This document shows positions 1-8,026 of a stretch of DNA of 11,699 nucleotides, piece after piece. The number at the start of each line of letters is the position of its first letter. Positions within the stretch are counted from its first letter, which is position 1. Source of the stretch: JADLEX01 sp964586775 (GTDB lineage: Bacteria > Lernaellota > Lernaellaia > JACKCT01); contig CAZPJD010000094.1 of the NCBI GenBank assembly GCA_964586775.1, forward strand, positions 1-11,699, written 5' to 3'. The translations under genes were made by a program, and so were the position numbers. Under the pieces are notes generated by a model that saw only the letters and a program-made list of their open reading frames with translations, was not told the origin of the DNA and searched no databases.

Positions 1-996
1 GGTGTGATCGGCGACGATGACCGGATCCATCTGGCGTTTCAACGCGATAATAATGACCGGCTTGTCTACGGCGTGTTGGATGGAGACACGTGGGAAGAGG
101 AGACGATCGAGGCGATTGTGGGCACCGGAACTATTGACGGAACCACAATAGCGATTGAGCTATCGCCGTTCGGATTCCCTAGCATCCTTTATGCGACCGC
201 GACCGGCGAGAACTACGAAATCGATCAAATGAAGTTTGCGACGCGCGATGCGCGTGGCTGGCATGTCGAAACGATTGCGGACGATGCAGAGGGTTACGCA
301 TTTGGGAACCTTGCTTTCGATTCGACTGGACGACCGCACGTTACGTTCTCGAAGGTGGAGACTGAACTCGCACCATACGAAGCCGTGTACGGTTTGATGG
401 ACGACCGATGGAATATCGAAAAGATCGATGGAGTTCGCCGGGCTTATTCGCTGGGCACCGATCCGGATGATCGTCCGGTGATCGGGTATGAAATCCAATT
501 GGAGACGACGGAGGAAACCAGGCTTGGGCGACGCGTCGGCTTCGAAAACTGGGAAGCAGATGTCGTCGTGACCTCTGACGGACAAGCGGGCGGAGCCAAA
601 ATCTTGATTCGGGATGACGGCGTGGTCGATCTCTACGCGGGGATTAGCGACGATTCGATTATTCCCGACGGCATTTTCTACGCCACTGACGCAAGCGGAG
701 ACTGGCAGATCGAATCTCTCCAGATCGCCGGCACCATTTCCGGATTTGTCAGAGACGAGGACGATTTCATTCATCTCGCTCTTGATGCCGGCAGCGGCGA
801 TCCTCCGCCCGATCCAATTGGCCTGAACTATCTAACGAATTTGACGGGAAGCTGGCAACGTCATTTTGTCGAGAGTTGGATTCGAAGCCCCGAGCCCGTT
901 TCCATTCATTTAATGTCCGATGGACGACTGAAGGTTCTGTTCGATCACCATTCGGTCGCGCTCATGTCAGCCACATTCGAGCCGGGAATGGAATAG
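1..996 (+). CDS. Repeat protein, probable beta-propeller, 5' end outside window
   Basis: The frame is open from base 1 and ends at TAG 994-996. The first possible start (GTG at 4) falls inside a repeat unit, so the gene very probably begins upstream. About 331 residues are visible. They contain roughly seven units of 40-50 residues, each following the pattern 'Asp-x-x-Gly/Asp-Arg-x-His-hydrophobic-x-Tyr/Phe ... tyrosine-rich strand ... Gly-x-Trp-x-x-Glu-x-Ile'. Examples are 'GRPHVTFSKVE' followed by 'DDRWNIEKID', 'DFIHLALDAG' followed by 'GSWQRHFVES', and 'GDTWEEETIE'. This strand-turn-strand rhythm with conserved Trp fits blades of a beta-propeller, as in many exported repeat proteins. No catalytic motif is visible. 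Export is likely but unproven because the N-terminus is missing. Base composition is lower in GC than the downstream genes. The gene converges with the minus-strand gene ending at 1043, with 46 bases between. Function unknown. Confidence 0.7.
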   Translation, partial: GVIGDDDRIHLAFQRDNNDRLVYGVLDGDTWEEETIEAIVGTGTIDGTTIAIELSPFGFPSILYATATGENYEIDQMKFATRDARGWHVETIADDAEGYAFGNLAFDSTGRPHVTFSKVETELAPYEAVYGLMDDRWNIEKIDGVRRAYSLGTDPDDRPVIGYEIQLETTEETRLGRRVGFENWEADVVVTSDGQAGGAKILIRDDGVVDLYAGISDDSIIPDGIFYATDASGDWQIESLQIAGTISGFVRDEDDFIHLALDAGSGDPPPDPIGLNYLTNLTGSWQRHFVESWIRSPEPVSIHLMSDGRLKVLFDHHSVALMSATFEPGME

Positions 997-1042
997 AAAC
1001 TCGAATCAGGCGGTGCGACGCCGTTGGTGGACCTTCCTTGGT

Positions 1043-2866
1043 TCAATCTCGCATCGGCACTTGCTCACCGCCCGTCGCCAGCATCCGCGCGGCGATCAGC
1101 AGGCCCGAGATGTTGTGCTGGTTGTAGTCGATGCGCATGGCGTTCGAGACCGGCGAGTGGCGGAAGACGCCCAGGGCGCGAGGCGGCGCGGGGTAGAGCG
1201 ACGCGAAGTCCGCGCGGATGACGCGCTCGACCTGAAAGCGCGCGGACGCCTCCACCGTGCGCCGGATCCGGCCCGCGGCGTCCTCGTCCCCGAGGCGCTT
1301 CGCCAGCAGCCACGCGGCGGTGAGACCCTCGCTGCGCGACCCCGCCGGCGTGACCTGCGGCGGCGCGGGGTAGTAGCCGCCCGCGTGGTCGAGGCCCCAC
1401 TTCGGCCCGAGCTGCTCGAAGGCCATCCCCCGCGCGATGCGGAAACAATAGTCGGCGTACGTGGGATTCGGGTCCGCCTCGTGGAGTTCCTCCAGCGCCA
1501 GCATCAGCCACGCGTCGGGCGGCACGTTGAAACGCAGCCCGAAGATCGTCCAGCGGTCGTCGATCAGGTGATCCGCCGCCCGGCGCACGGCGTCCAGAAT
1601 GTCCGCGCGCTCGGGAAAAATCTGATGGTAGCGGATGAGACCGAGCATCGCCTCGCCGGGGTAGTAGATCGACCGGCGCGTCTTGGCCGTCACACCCGGG
1701 ATGCCGTGGTAATCGCGGAAGCTACCATCGTCTTTTTGCGCGAGCAGGCAGTGACGCGCGAGACCCGCCGCGATGCGCTCGTCGTCGCCTTCCCAACCGG
1801 CGACCTTGCGCTTCTCGACATACGCCATCAGCGCGAGACCCGCGCCGCCGAGCTTGATGTTGTGCGGCTCGCGCACGAAGAACCGCTCGGGGTCGGCGGG
1901 ATCGGCCTCGATGACCGTGCGCAGCCAGCGCAGGCCCGCGTTCGCGGCGTCCAGATATCGCGGCTCGCGCGTGGCGTCGTAGAGCTGATAGAGCGAATAG
2001 GTCGTGCCCGCGTGACGCAGCAGGTTGTAATCGACCTTGTCCAGATCGTCCTTGCCCGCGTCGTAGCCGTAATACCACTTGCCGTTCGGCTGCTGGATTT
2101 TGATGAGAAAATCGCCGCCGACGCGGCAGGCCGCCAGAATGTCGTCCGCACTCACGCGTTCGACCGGCGACGACGCGCGAAAGAGCGGCACAACGCGCTC
2201 ACCGGGGCCGTTCGAGAGCCATGCGGACTCGCGGTAGCGGTAGAGCCCGTCGCTCATTTTCAGCCCGGCGATTTGCGCGCCGCGCCCCTTGTGCAGGTTC
2301 TGGCGCGCCGACTCGAACGACATGCTCCGCGCGTGCTGCACCACGGCGGGGATCGCGCGGCACTCGTCGTCCTCGCACAGCATCAGGCCGTCGAGGCCGC
2401 GCTCGAAGGTCCAACCGCGCTTGGCGAATTCGGCGATGCGGATGCGTTTGGGCTCGGTGATCGCGTGGATCGAAACGGTGCTCACCACCTGTTGCGGCGG
2501 CACCGACGCGCGCAGCTTTTTCGCGAGATCGCCCGCGGTTTTCGCCGCGTCGTCGCCAAGCGTCGCGGCGGCCATCGGCGGCAGCTTGGGATTGACGACG
2601 AGCGAATGAAACGCGACGAGTATCGCGGTCACATCTTCGCCCCCCGCAACGTCCGCCGACGTTCCGTCTTGGTCCGCCGACGCTCCGCCTTGGCCCGCGA
2701 CGCCCGCCCACGCGGCCTCGACGATGCGTTTTTCGGCATCCGGCGCAAACGCGGCGAAGCGGCTGGAGGGGGTGTGCGAACGCAGCACGAGGCTCGCGCC
2801 GAGCACGACGATGAGGGCGACCAGAGCGATTTCGATCACGCGCCAAAGGGTGCGTCCGCGTTTCAA
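1043..2866 (-). CDS. Membrane-anchored protein of unknown function with helical toroid-like C-terminal half
   Basis: I place the start at TTG 2866-2864, which overlaps the TGA of the upstream gene as TTGA and has GGGG (2875-2872) five bases before it. This gives 607 residues. The open frame runs further upstream, but that part is a shadow of the neighbouring gene. An alternative GTG at 2839 lacks a ribosome site and would cut off the basic N-terminus. Residues 9-28 form one membrane helix after KRGR, so the body is probably periplasmic. Residues 52-77 are a Gly/Ala/Asp-rich linker with a 7-residue repeat. Residues about 100-200 faintly resemble an AMMECR1-like fold ('GLDGLMLCEDD'); this is only a suggestion. 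Residues about 245-600 hold repeated helical pairs with Gly-rich turns and aromatic/acid patches ('NGKWYYGYDAG', 'YNLLRHAGTTYSLYQLY', 'YYPGEAMLGLIRYH', 'YNQHNISGLL'), as in (alpha/alpha) toroid proteins such as six-hairpin glycosidases or epimerases. No family is assigned. It may act on a surface sugar or peptide together with the upstream barrel protein. Confidence 0.8.
   Translation of the reverse strand: MKRGRTLWRVIEIALVALIVVLGASLVLRSHTPSSRFAAFAPDAEKRIVEAAWAGVAGQGGASADQDGTSADVAGGEDVTAILVAFHSLVVNPKLPPMAAATLGDDAAKTAGDLAKKLRASVPPQQVVSTVSIHAITEPKRIRIAEFAKRGWTFERGLDGLMLCEDDECRAIPAVVQHARSMSFESARQNLHKGRGAQIAGLKMSDGLYRYRESAWLSNGPGERVVPLFRASSPVERVSADDILAACRVGGDFLIKIQQPNGKWYYGYDAGKDDLDKVDYNLLRHAGTTYSLYQLYDATREPRYLDAANAGLRWLRTVIEADPADPERFFVREPHNIKLGGAGLALMAYVEKRKVAGWEGDDERIAAGLARHCLLAQKDDGSFRDYHGIPGVTAKTRRSIYYPGEAMLGLIRYHQIFPERADILDAVRRAADHLIDDRWTIFGLRFNVPPDAWLMLALEELHEADPNPTYADYCFRIARGMAFEQLGPKWGLDHAGGYYPAPPQVTPAGSRSEGLTAAWLLAKRLGDEDAAGRIRRTVEASARFQVERVIRADFASLYPAPPRALGVFRHSPVSNAMRIDYNQHNISGLLIAARMLATGGEQVPMRD
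2651..2692 (-). repeat. Tandem 21-bp repeat, two copies, inside the linker of the anchored protein
   Basis: Two adjacent 21-base units (2651-2671 and 2672-2692) differ at two positions. They encode the heptads QGGASAD and QDGTSAD in the linker after the membrane helix. A decayed third unit may follow at 2693. The period is a multiple of three, so gain or loss of units would change linker length without breaking the frame. Confidence 0.75.
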
Positions 2867-5769
2867 AAGAACCCCGTGCCGGTGTTGATGTAGAACGTAT
2901 TCGGGTGCCGCTTTTCCGGCGAATAGGCGTAAGCGGCGCTCAGAATCCAGCTCGAGTAGTAGGCGATTCCGAGCGACTGGTACAGCTCGACGCCGTAAGA
3001 ATCGTAGATCGGCCACGGGTCCTTGAGGTCGAGCTCGTCGTACCAGGTCTTGCCCGCCGTGGCGAAGACCGAGGCCGAGAGCGTGTCGAAGAAGATCGGC
3101 CACACGCCCATGCCGCGCTGCTGATACCAGATCGGCGTGCGCCAATCGACTGAGCCCACGACGGCGCGCTCGCCCACCAGCGCCGCGCGGCGGAACCCGC
3201 GCAGCGCGAACTGATTGTCGGCCGTCTGCGCCGTGAGATCGGACTCGATGGTGCCGCCGACGCGGAACCCGCCCCGGTAGCGGTCGTCGCCCTGCACCGC
3301 GCCGGCTTTGAGATCGAAGCGCAACACGTTGTTGTAGAAGGGCAGCGAGACGTACTGCGTCGCGGCGACAACGCCGGAAAGGACATTGTAGTCCGATCCG
3401 AACGCCTCGTTGTCGATCGCGCCGGAGATGACGTAGAAGCCGCCGTCTTCGGGCGAGATCGACATCGCGTACGACTTCACCGTGGAGGCGGAGAAGCCGA
3501 ATCGCGGTCCCGCGAGCCATCCGCCGTTGGGGATTTCGTTGCGGACGTTGACGGTCCCGACGTGATTCTCCGAATGGGCGGCGGTGAAGTGCGCGAAGGC
3601 GGCCATTTCGTCGGTGAAGCGGTAAGACGCACCGATCGCTCCGGCGATGCGGTCCTGGAACACCGTGAACGTGTCGCCGGTCGGGTCCTCGGCGACGTGC
3701 CCCCAATCAAGACCCGAGCGCGCGAACGTCGTCTGAATCGTCGGGCGGAATCCGTCATAGGCGTATGTCGCGTAGACGTTTGGGAAGTTGTTGTCGAGAT
3801 CGTACACGAAGCTCGTCATCCACGAATGGCGGAAAATGGAATCGACACCCGAGGTGGTGAAGCCCAGGTTCGAGATCATCTCGCCGTCCACCCACTCCGA
3901 CGAGTAGAGCGGCTTCCAGTACGACGGAATGAGCGTCATCCACGGGCTGTATTCGCGCTCGGGCGGGGCGAGATCGGCGGCGGACCGGTCGACCGATGCG
4001 CTGATGGCGCCGCAAAGCACCGCGTCGACGGGGATGGGGTCGAGAGCGACTTCGCGCCACGCGGCGGGGTCCAAGTCCAGGACGGCGACGTCGAATCCGT
4101 ACGACGAATACGAGATCATCGCCAGATGGCGCTCGTCGGGCGAAGGCGCGGGCTCGAAGACGCCCGTCACGACGTTCGTGACCTGAAAGAGCTTTCCGCG
4201 CTCGAAATCGAGGGCGTAAACGTTGTGCACGCCGGTGCGATCGGAGACGAAAAAGAGGTGACGACCATCGGCCGAGAACGCGGGGTCAATGTCGCGACCC
4301 GGGTGCGCGGTGAGGCGCTTGAAGCGATCGGTGGCGATCTCGTAGGCAAAGAGGTCGCGGTTGCCGTCGTCGTGCCAGATGGACATGACGAGCGTTTTGC
4401 CGTCGGGCGAGACTGCCGGCGGGCCGATCTGCGTGAAGAAGGGAAAACGATCGTAACCGAACACGTCGTGCATCTCGCCGGTTGCCGCATCGATGCGCAC
4501 GACCTTGGTGCGACCCATCTCCTGATCGACGGCGAACACCGACAATCCGTCGGGCGACGCGGCCGGGTCGCGCAGTCGCGACTCGCGCGTCAATTGGCGC
4601 ACGTCGCCGTTCGCCAACTCGAACAGGTCATAGTACTGCGTGAAGGGTTCGCGCTTCGAGTGCTGCGCGAACACGATTCGCCCATCGGGCAGGCGCGTTG
4701 CGCCGCCGGTCATTTCGGTTTTGAGGAGCGTGTCGTCGTCGCCGGTTTCGATGTTGTATTCGACAAGCCGCGCGTGGCGCGTGGGCGAGTGTTCCTCGAC
4801 GACGACGCGTCGCTCGTCGATCCACAGCGGCCGTCGTTGCTGCCGCCCGCCGGTCGAGAGCGCGCGCATCGGCGTGATTCCGATCGCCGCGATCTCGCCG
4901 TATTGCCGCTGCGCCTTGGCGCGCGCCTCGGCCTCGAAATCACGCCACAGGTGCTTGACCTTCTTGCCCCAGATGCCCTTGGCGTTGATGTTGAACATGA
5001 AGGGCCAGATCTGCCCCGCGTGTTTGTACGAATAATCGCCGATCGTGGCCGGATCGAAGTTTCGCGCGATGTAATCGTGAAAGAGCCCGCCGAAGATGTA
5101 GGGCGTACCGCCCGACGGCCACCGGCGCGTCCAGCTCGACGCGAGATCGACGCTCGGGAAGCGATCCCCCAGCGCCGCCGCGCGCAGCATCATGTCCGAT
5201 ACGCTCGACCGATTCCGCCCCATCGTCGTCAGCTCGGTCTCGGTCCAGACGGCGAGGCCCTCGACCTGAAAGATCGGCTGCATGTGGTGCAAAAACAGCC
5301 AGCGCCCGAACGTGTAGCGCAGCCCGAGCGGAATGGCGCGCGCCGAGTCGAGGTGGATGGAGTGCGTGAGTTCGTGCGTGATGATGGCGCGAATCCAGTC
5401 GTCGTAGTGGTCGAGGCGGTCCTCGGCGTGGGGCAGGGCGGCGTAGATGCGCATCGTGTTCCACGGGCTCATCGACGACGATCCGTTGGTGTCGTCCTGG
5501 TCGTCCGAGATGACCAAGCGGATTTTTCGGCGTGGCTCCCAGTGAAAGAGCTTGGTGAGCGCGCCGTATTGAGACTCGGCGACGACCGCGGCCTTGCGCG
5601 CGATCACCTCGGCGCCGTCGTAATAGACGATCTCGAAGTGGTCGGTTTCGAACGCGCGCCAACGGTACGACGCGTCGTACGCGCTCGCCGCGAAGGCGGG
5701 GGCGGCGACGAACGCGAACAAAAATATTGCGAGCGCAAAAAGCGCGGCCGGACCGGGGATGCGAATCAC
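2863..5769 (-). CDS. Outer-membrane fusion protein: HEXXH metalloprotease, TolB-like propeller, beta-barrel
   Basis: 968 residues, GTG start at 5769 with GGAGAG (5779-5774) five bases upstream. Residues 1-28 are a classic signal peptide ending APAFAA. Residues about 35-300 hold a zinc peptidase domain: HELTH at 132-136 and a likely third ligand Glu170 in 'FQVEGLAVWTE'. This matches the gluzincin pattern and resembles the peptidase-MA-like family. Residues about 310-580 contain TolB/PD40-type blades, with repeated 'SPDG', 'SADG' and 'SPDE' turns (for example 'PAVSPDGKTL', 'PAFSADGRHLFFVSDRTG'). Residues about 605-968 alternate polar and aromatic residues in strands ('MISNLGFTTSGVDS', 'YVSLPFYNNVLRFDLKAGA') and end in Phe-Phe, as expected of a barrel of the bacterial surface-antigen/Omp85-like type recognised by BAM. 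The predicted role is a surface or periplasmic-facing protease anchored by its own barrel; the substrate is unknown. It overlaps the downstream gene as TTGA and lies 89 bases after the metallophosphoesterase gene. All key zinc residues are present. Confidence 0.9.
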   Translation of the reverse strand: MIRIPGPAALFALAIFLFAFVAAPAFAASAYDASYRWRAFETDHFEIVYYDGAEVIARKAAVVAESQYGALTKLFHWEPRRKIRLVISDDQDDTNGSSSMSPWNTMRIYAALPHAEDRLDHYDDWIRAIITHELTHSIHLDSARAIPLGLRYTFGRWLFLHHMQPIFQVEGLAVWTETELTTMGRNRSSVSDMMLRAAALGDRFPSVDLASSWTRRWPSGGTPYIFGGLFHDYIARNFDPATIGDYSYKHAGQIWPFMFNINAKGIWGKKVKHLWRDFEAEARAKAQRQYGEIAAIGITPMRALSTGGRQQRRPLWIDERRVVVEEHSPTRHARLVEYNIETGDDDTLLKTEMTGGATRLPDGRIVFAQHSKREPFTQYYDLFELANGDVRQLTRESRLRDPAASPDGLSVFAVDQEMGRTKVVRIDAATGEMHDVFGYDRFPFFTQIGPPAVSPDGKTLVMSIWHDDGNRDLFAYEIATDRFKRLTAHPGRDIDPAFSADGRHLFFVSDRTGVHNVYALDFERGKLFQVTNVVTGVFEPAPSPDERHLAMISYSSYGFDVAVLDLDPAAWREVALDPIPVDAVLCGAISASVDRSAADLAPPEREYSPWMTLIPSYWKPLYSSEWVDGEMISNLGFTTSGVDSIFRHSWMTSFVYDLDNNFPNVYATYAYDGFRPTIQTTFARSGLDWGHVAEDPTGDTFTVFQDRIAGAIGASYRFTDEMAAFAHFTAAHSENHVGTVNVRNEIPNGGWLAGPRFGFSASTVKSYAMSISPEDGGFYVISGAIDNEAFGSDYNVLSGVVAATQYVSLPFYNNVLRFDLKAGAVQGDDRYRGGFRVGGTIESDLTAQTADNQFALRGFRRAALVGERAVVGSVDWRTPIWYQQRGMGVWPIFFDTLSASVFATAGKTWYDELDLKDPWPIYDSYGVELYQSLGIAYYSSWILSAAYAYSPEKRHPNTFYINTGTGFF

Positions 5770-5773
5770 TCGT

Positions 5774-5779
5774 CTCTCC
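5774..5779 (-). promoter_or_regulatory. Ribosome binding site deciding the GTG start of the protease-barrel gene
   Basis: On the minus strand GGAGAG is followed by five bases and GTG (5769). The signal peptide begins directly at this codon, so site and start support each other. Confidence 0.75.
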
Positions 5780-5803
5780 AGGGCCGCTATCTAACAAGAC
5801 GGC

Positions 5804-5829
5804 GCGTGCGGACGCAATGTGCCGCACGC
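5804..5829 (-). terminator. GC-rich hairpin after the metallophosphoesterase gene, possible weak terminator
   Basis: GCGTGCGG (5804-5811) and CCGCACGC (5822-5829) form a perfect 8-bp stem with a 10-base loop, 30 bases past the metallophosphoesterase stop codon. In the minus-strand direction the hairpin is followed by a broken T-rich stretch (GTCTTGTTAG), not a clean U-tract. It could be a partial terminator or an mRNA-stabilising hairpin between this gene and the protease gene. If it is a full terminator, the protease gene needs its own promoter in the remaining 30 or so bases, where I see none. Confidence 0.4.
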
Positions 5830-5858
5830 ACGCGCTGAAGCCGAATCACCCGTTCTCG

Positions 5859-7877
5859 TCAGTTTTCGATGTCGAGCGTGCCGAGGCTTTCGACCGAGGT
5901 GACGCCAAGACCGTTGTCGATCGTCGCGAGCCGGTCGGCGACGGATGGCGGAATGGCGAAACGCAGCGCGCGGTTGCGATCGGCCGGTCCGCCCATGCCG
6001 CCAAGCGACGCCCCGCCATCGTAGCCTTTGCGGATCGCGTCCTCGAAGGCGAGTTCGCGGCCGGTTTCGCCAAGCGTGTCGGAGTCGTCGCCAACGATAC
6101 CCCAGTGATCGAAGAGCGTGAGCAGGATCGAGCCGGTGCCGTCGCGATTGTCGACGAGTTCCACCACGCGACCCTGCTGCGGGAAGTCGATGGTCGAGGG
6201 CGTCTGCACCTCCCAATACCCCAGCAGCGGGTCGTCGGTCTGGGAATGATGCGCGATGATCGCGTTTTCGTGGCCGTGGCCGATCTGGTGCAGGATCACG
6301 TTGGGGCACGTGCCTAAAAGCTGCGTGAGGCGGTCGCCGCCGTTCGGCGTGCTGGCCTCGGCGTGGTGCGAGCTGACGATCAAGAGCACGTCGTCGGCCA
6401 TCGCGCGATCGAGCTCGGCCTCGATCCAATCGAACTGCGCATTGCCGATGCCGCCTTCGGAGAGGAGTCCCGCATCGGTCGTGTCGAGCACCAAAAAGCG
6501 CAGCGGCATGTCCTGCCCGGTGATGTCCGCCCAGTCGAGCGCGTACCACCCGCCGTCGGCGCCGTTGGTCACGCCGTCCTCGTTGCGATCGACGAAACCG
6601 TGACCCTCTTCGTGAAGCAGCGCGATGGAGCCGTCACGCCCCAGGAACTCGCGGCCGGGATCGGCCGTGATGAGGACGCCGTCATCGCTCGGATCCTCGT
6701 AGGTGCCGTTCAGCAGCACGTCCATGTCGAATCGCGGATCGACGTCGGCGCTGATGTCGTCGGGCACGAGTCCGAGCAGGTTCAGCATGTCGAGCACGGT
6801 CTGCCAGTCGAGGTCGAGGCCGAAGATGCCGCCGTCGATGTACACCGGCTGGCCGGGATTATCCTGCATGTACCCGATCACCGATGCGACGCCGGAGATG
6901 TAGCCGTAGCGCGAGCGGTCGGCGACATAATCGTCGGGAGAGTAGAAGGTGAGACCCGAGGTGGGATCGAAATTGCCGGTATTGAGCACGTCGTGGTTGC
7001 CGAGCACGGCGAGCCACGGGACGTTCGAGCCGTCGGCGCGCCGAAGCCCCACGGTCGGAAAATCGGCGTTGGAGTTGGGCAGGCCGGGGCGGTCGAAGGC
7101 GTTGATCGAGTTCCCGTCGCCGTCTTCTTCCTGGATGCCGAAGTGGCGCTCGCCCCGGTTGCGCCCCGTCTCGGGATCGATGTCCAGATCTCCGCTGTCG
7201 GGCCGAGCCCAACCGGGCTCTCCGGTCGTGATGCCGTTGCCGTCGAAGAGGTCGATGACGAGGGCCATCTCGTTGCGCTGCGCGTTGTCGGTGAGGTCGC
7301 CGAGCACGATCGCGAAATCGAAGTCGCGACCGTAGCCCGACTGGATGCGATTGGCGGTGCGGACGAGCGAGTTGACCAGGTTCGGCGAGACGTCTTCGTG
7401 CGGTCGGTACGCCGCGTCGAACACGCCGCCGATCAACCGGCTGGAGTCGAAGAACGTGAGCCGTGTGGGCGATTCCTCGTCGGTGAGCTGAAAGTCGGCC
7501 ATGCTTAGGTAATAGGCCATCGAGAGCGGCTCGGCCCCGTTCGTTTCCCGGGTCGGGCCCGCGCCGAGGTCGTTGCGTTCCTCGCGCGGCTCGCCCGGTC
7601 CCTCGACGAGCGAATAACCCCGCGGCGCGCTGTCGTCGGGCTCGGGGACGAGGGTCAGATCCAGCGTGGTGGGCGGAATCCAGTCGTCATCCGCATCGTC
7701 GTCGGCGAGGTCGTCGTCGGAAGCGTCGTCGTCGCCCGAGTCGTCGTCGGACCCGGGGCCGTTTGAATCGTCATCGTCATCGTCGTCAGCCGCGCAGCCG
7801 AAGGCCGCGACCAGCAGGGCCATCGCGAGGAAAAACCGGAGCGGGAACAACGAATTCAGGGCCGCGAACCGTCTCAT
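5859..7877 (-). CDS. Secreted lipoprotein metallophosphoesterase with poly-Asp linker
   Basis: 672 residues, ATG at 7877 preceded by GGAGG (7886-7882) with four bases between. The open frame runs on to 8105 but has no better start. Residues 2-27 are a signal peptide (RR, hydrophobic stretch, 'VAAFG') followed by Cys28, fitting lipoprotein processing although the -3 residue is Ala rather than the usual Leu. Residues 31-65 are an Asp/Ser/Ala linker containing seven consecutive Asp. The calcineurin-like fold shows its metal motifs in order: D128-F-Q130 (Gln where many families have His), G193-D194, G293-N-H-D296, H504-H505 and G533-H-G-H536. It should therefore hydrolyse a phosphoester with a two-metal centre outside the cytoplasm; the substrate is unknown. 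From memory the overall sequence pattern recalls the PPA1498/RPA4764-type metallophosphoesterases. It is first in the minus-strand gene row and divergent from galU. Confidence 0.9.
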   Translation of the reverse strand: MRRFAALNSLFPLRFFLAMALLVAAFGCAADDDDDDDSNGPGSDDDSGDDDASDDDLADDDADDDWIPPTTLDLTLVPEPDDSAPRGYSLVEGPGEPREERNDLGAGPTRETNGAEPLSMAYYLSMADFQLTDEESPTRLTFFDSSRLIGGVFDAAYRPHEDVSPNLVNSLVRTANRIQSGYGRDFDFAIVLGDLTDNAQRNEMALVIDLFDGNGITTGEPGWARPDSGDLDIDPETGRNRGERHFGIQEEDGDGNSINAFDRPGLPNSNADFPTVGLRRADGSNVPWLAVLGNHDVLNTGNFDPTSGLTFYSPDDYVADRSRYGYISGVASVIGYMQDNPGQPVYIDGGIFGLDLDWQTVLDMLNLLGLVPDDISADVDPRFDMDVLLNGTYEDPSDDGVLITADPGREFLGRDGSIALLHEEGHGFVDRNEDGVTNGADGGWYALDWADITGQDMPLRFLVLDTTDAGLLSEGGIGNAQFDWIEAELDRAMADDVLLIVSSHHAEASTPNGGDRLTQLLGTCPNVILHQIGHGHENAIIAHHSQTDDPLLGYWEVQTPSTIDFPQQGRVVELVDNRDGTGSILLTLFDHWGIVGDDSDTLGETGRELAFEDAIRKGYDGGASLGGMGGPADRNRALRFAIPPSVADRLATIDNGLGVTSVESLGTLDIEN
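7683..7787 (-). repeat. Asp-codon-rich trinucleotide tract encoding the lipoprotein linker
   Basis: On the plus strand this reads as interrupted runs of GTC and ATC triplets, that is GAC/GAT Asp codons on the coding strand. It encodes residues 31-65: seven Asp in a row (7767-7787) followed by DDD blocks broken by Ser, Ala, Gly and Leu. The mix of GAC and GAT argues for selection on the acidic spacer rather than pure slippage, though length variation between strains is likely. Confidence 0.85.
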
Positions 7878-7881
7878 TTCG

Positions 7882-7886
7882 CCTCC
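7882..7886 (-). promoter_or_regulatory. Shine-Dalgarno site fixing the metallophosphoesterase start
   Basis: GGAGG on the minus strand lies four bases before ATG 7877. It selects this start over the longer open frame, whose extra 76 codons have no signal-like content. Confidence 0.8.
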
Positions 7887-8026
7887 AAATTGCCACCCAA
7901 AATTCACCCGGGCGACACGAAGGCGACACACTAGGGATTTCAAATAACCTCGTCTACGTGTATCCACATCATATTCGCTCATGACATCGCCGCGCCCGAC
8001 CTTCGCGCCGATCCGCGCTCTTTGTG

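Noticed and set aside
1009..1022. Possible terminator between the two convergent genes near 1000
   Set aside because: Only a 4-bp stem (GGCG/CGCC) with a 6-base loop and no T-run on either strand.
1013..2893. Plus-strand open frame of 626 codons
   Set aside because: It is the antisense shadow of the anchored toroid-like protein, with an Arg-rich composition and no domain or ribosome site.
3562..5838. Plus-strand open frame of 758 codons
   Set aside because: It lies wholly opposite the protease-barrel gene, is Arg/Val-rich, and has no recognisable domain. Such long antisense frames are common opposite GC-rich genes.
6363..7508. Plus-strand open frame of 381 codons
   Set aside because: It lies opposite the metallophosphoesterase, whose five metal motifs are in order. 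The antisense product shows no family features.
7683..7787. GTC/ATC triplet run as a microsatellite or CRISPR-like repeat
   Set aside because: It lies in frame and encodes an acidic linker in a well-supported lipoprotein. There are no spacers and the units are too short for CRISPR.
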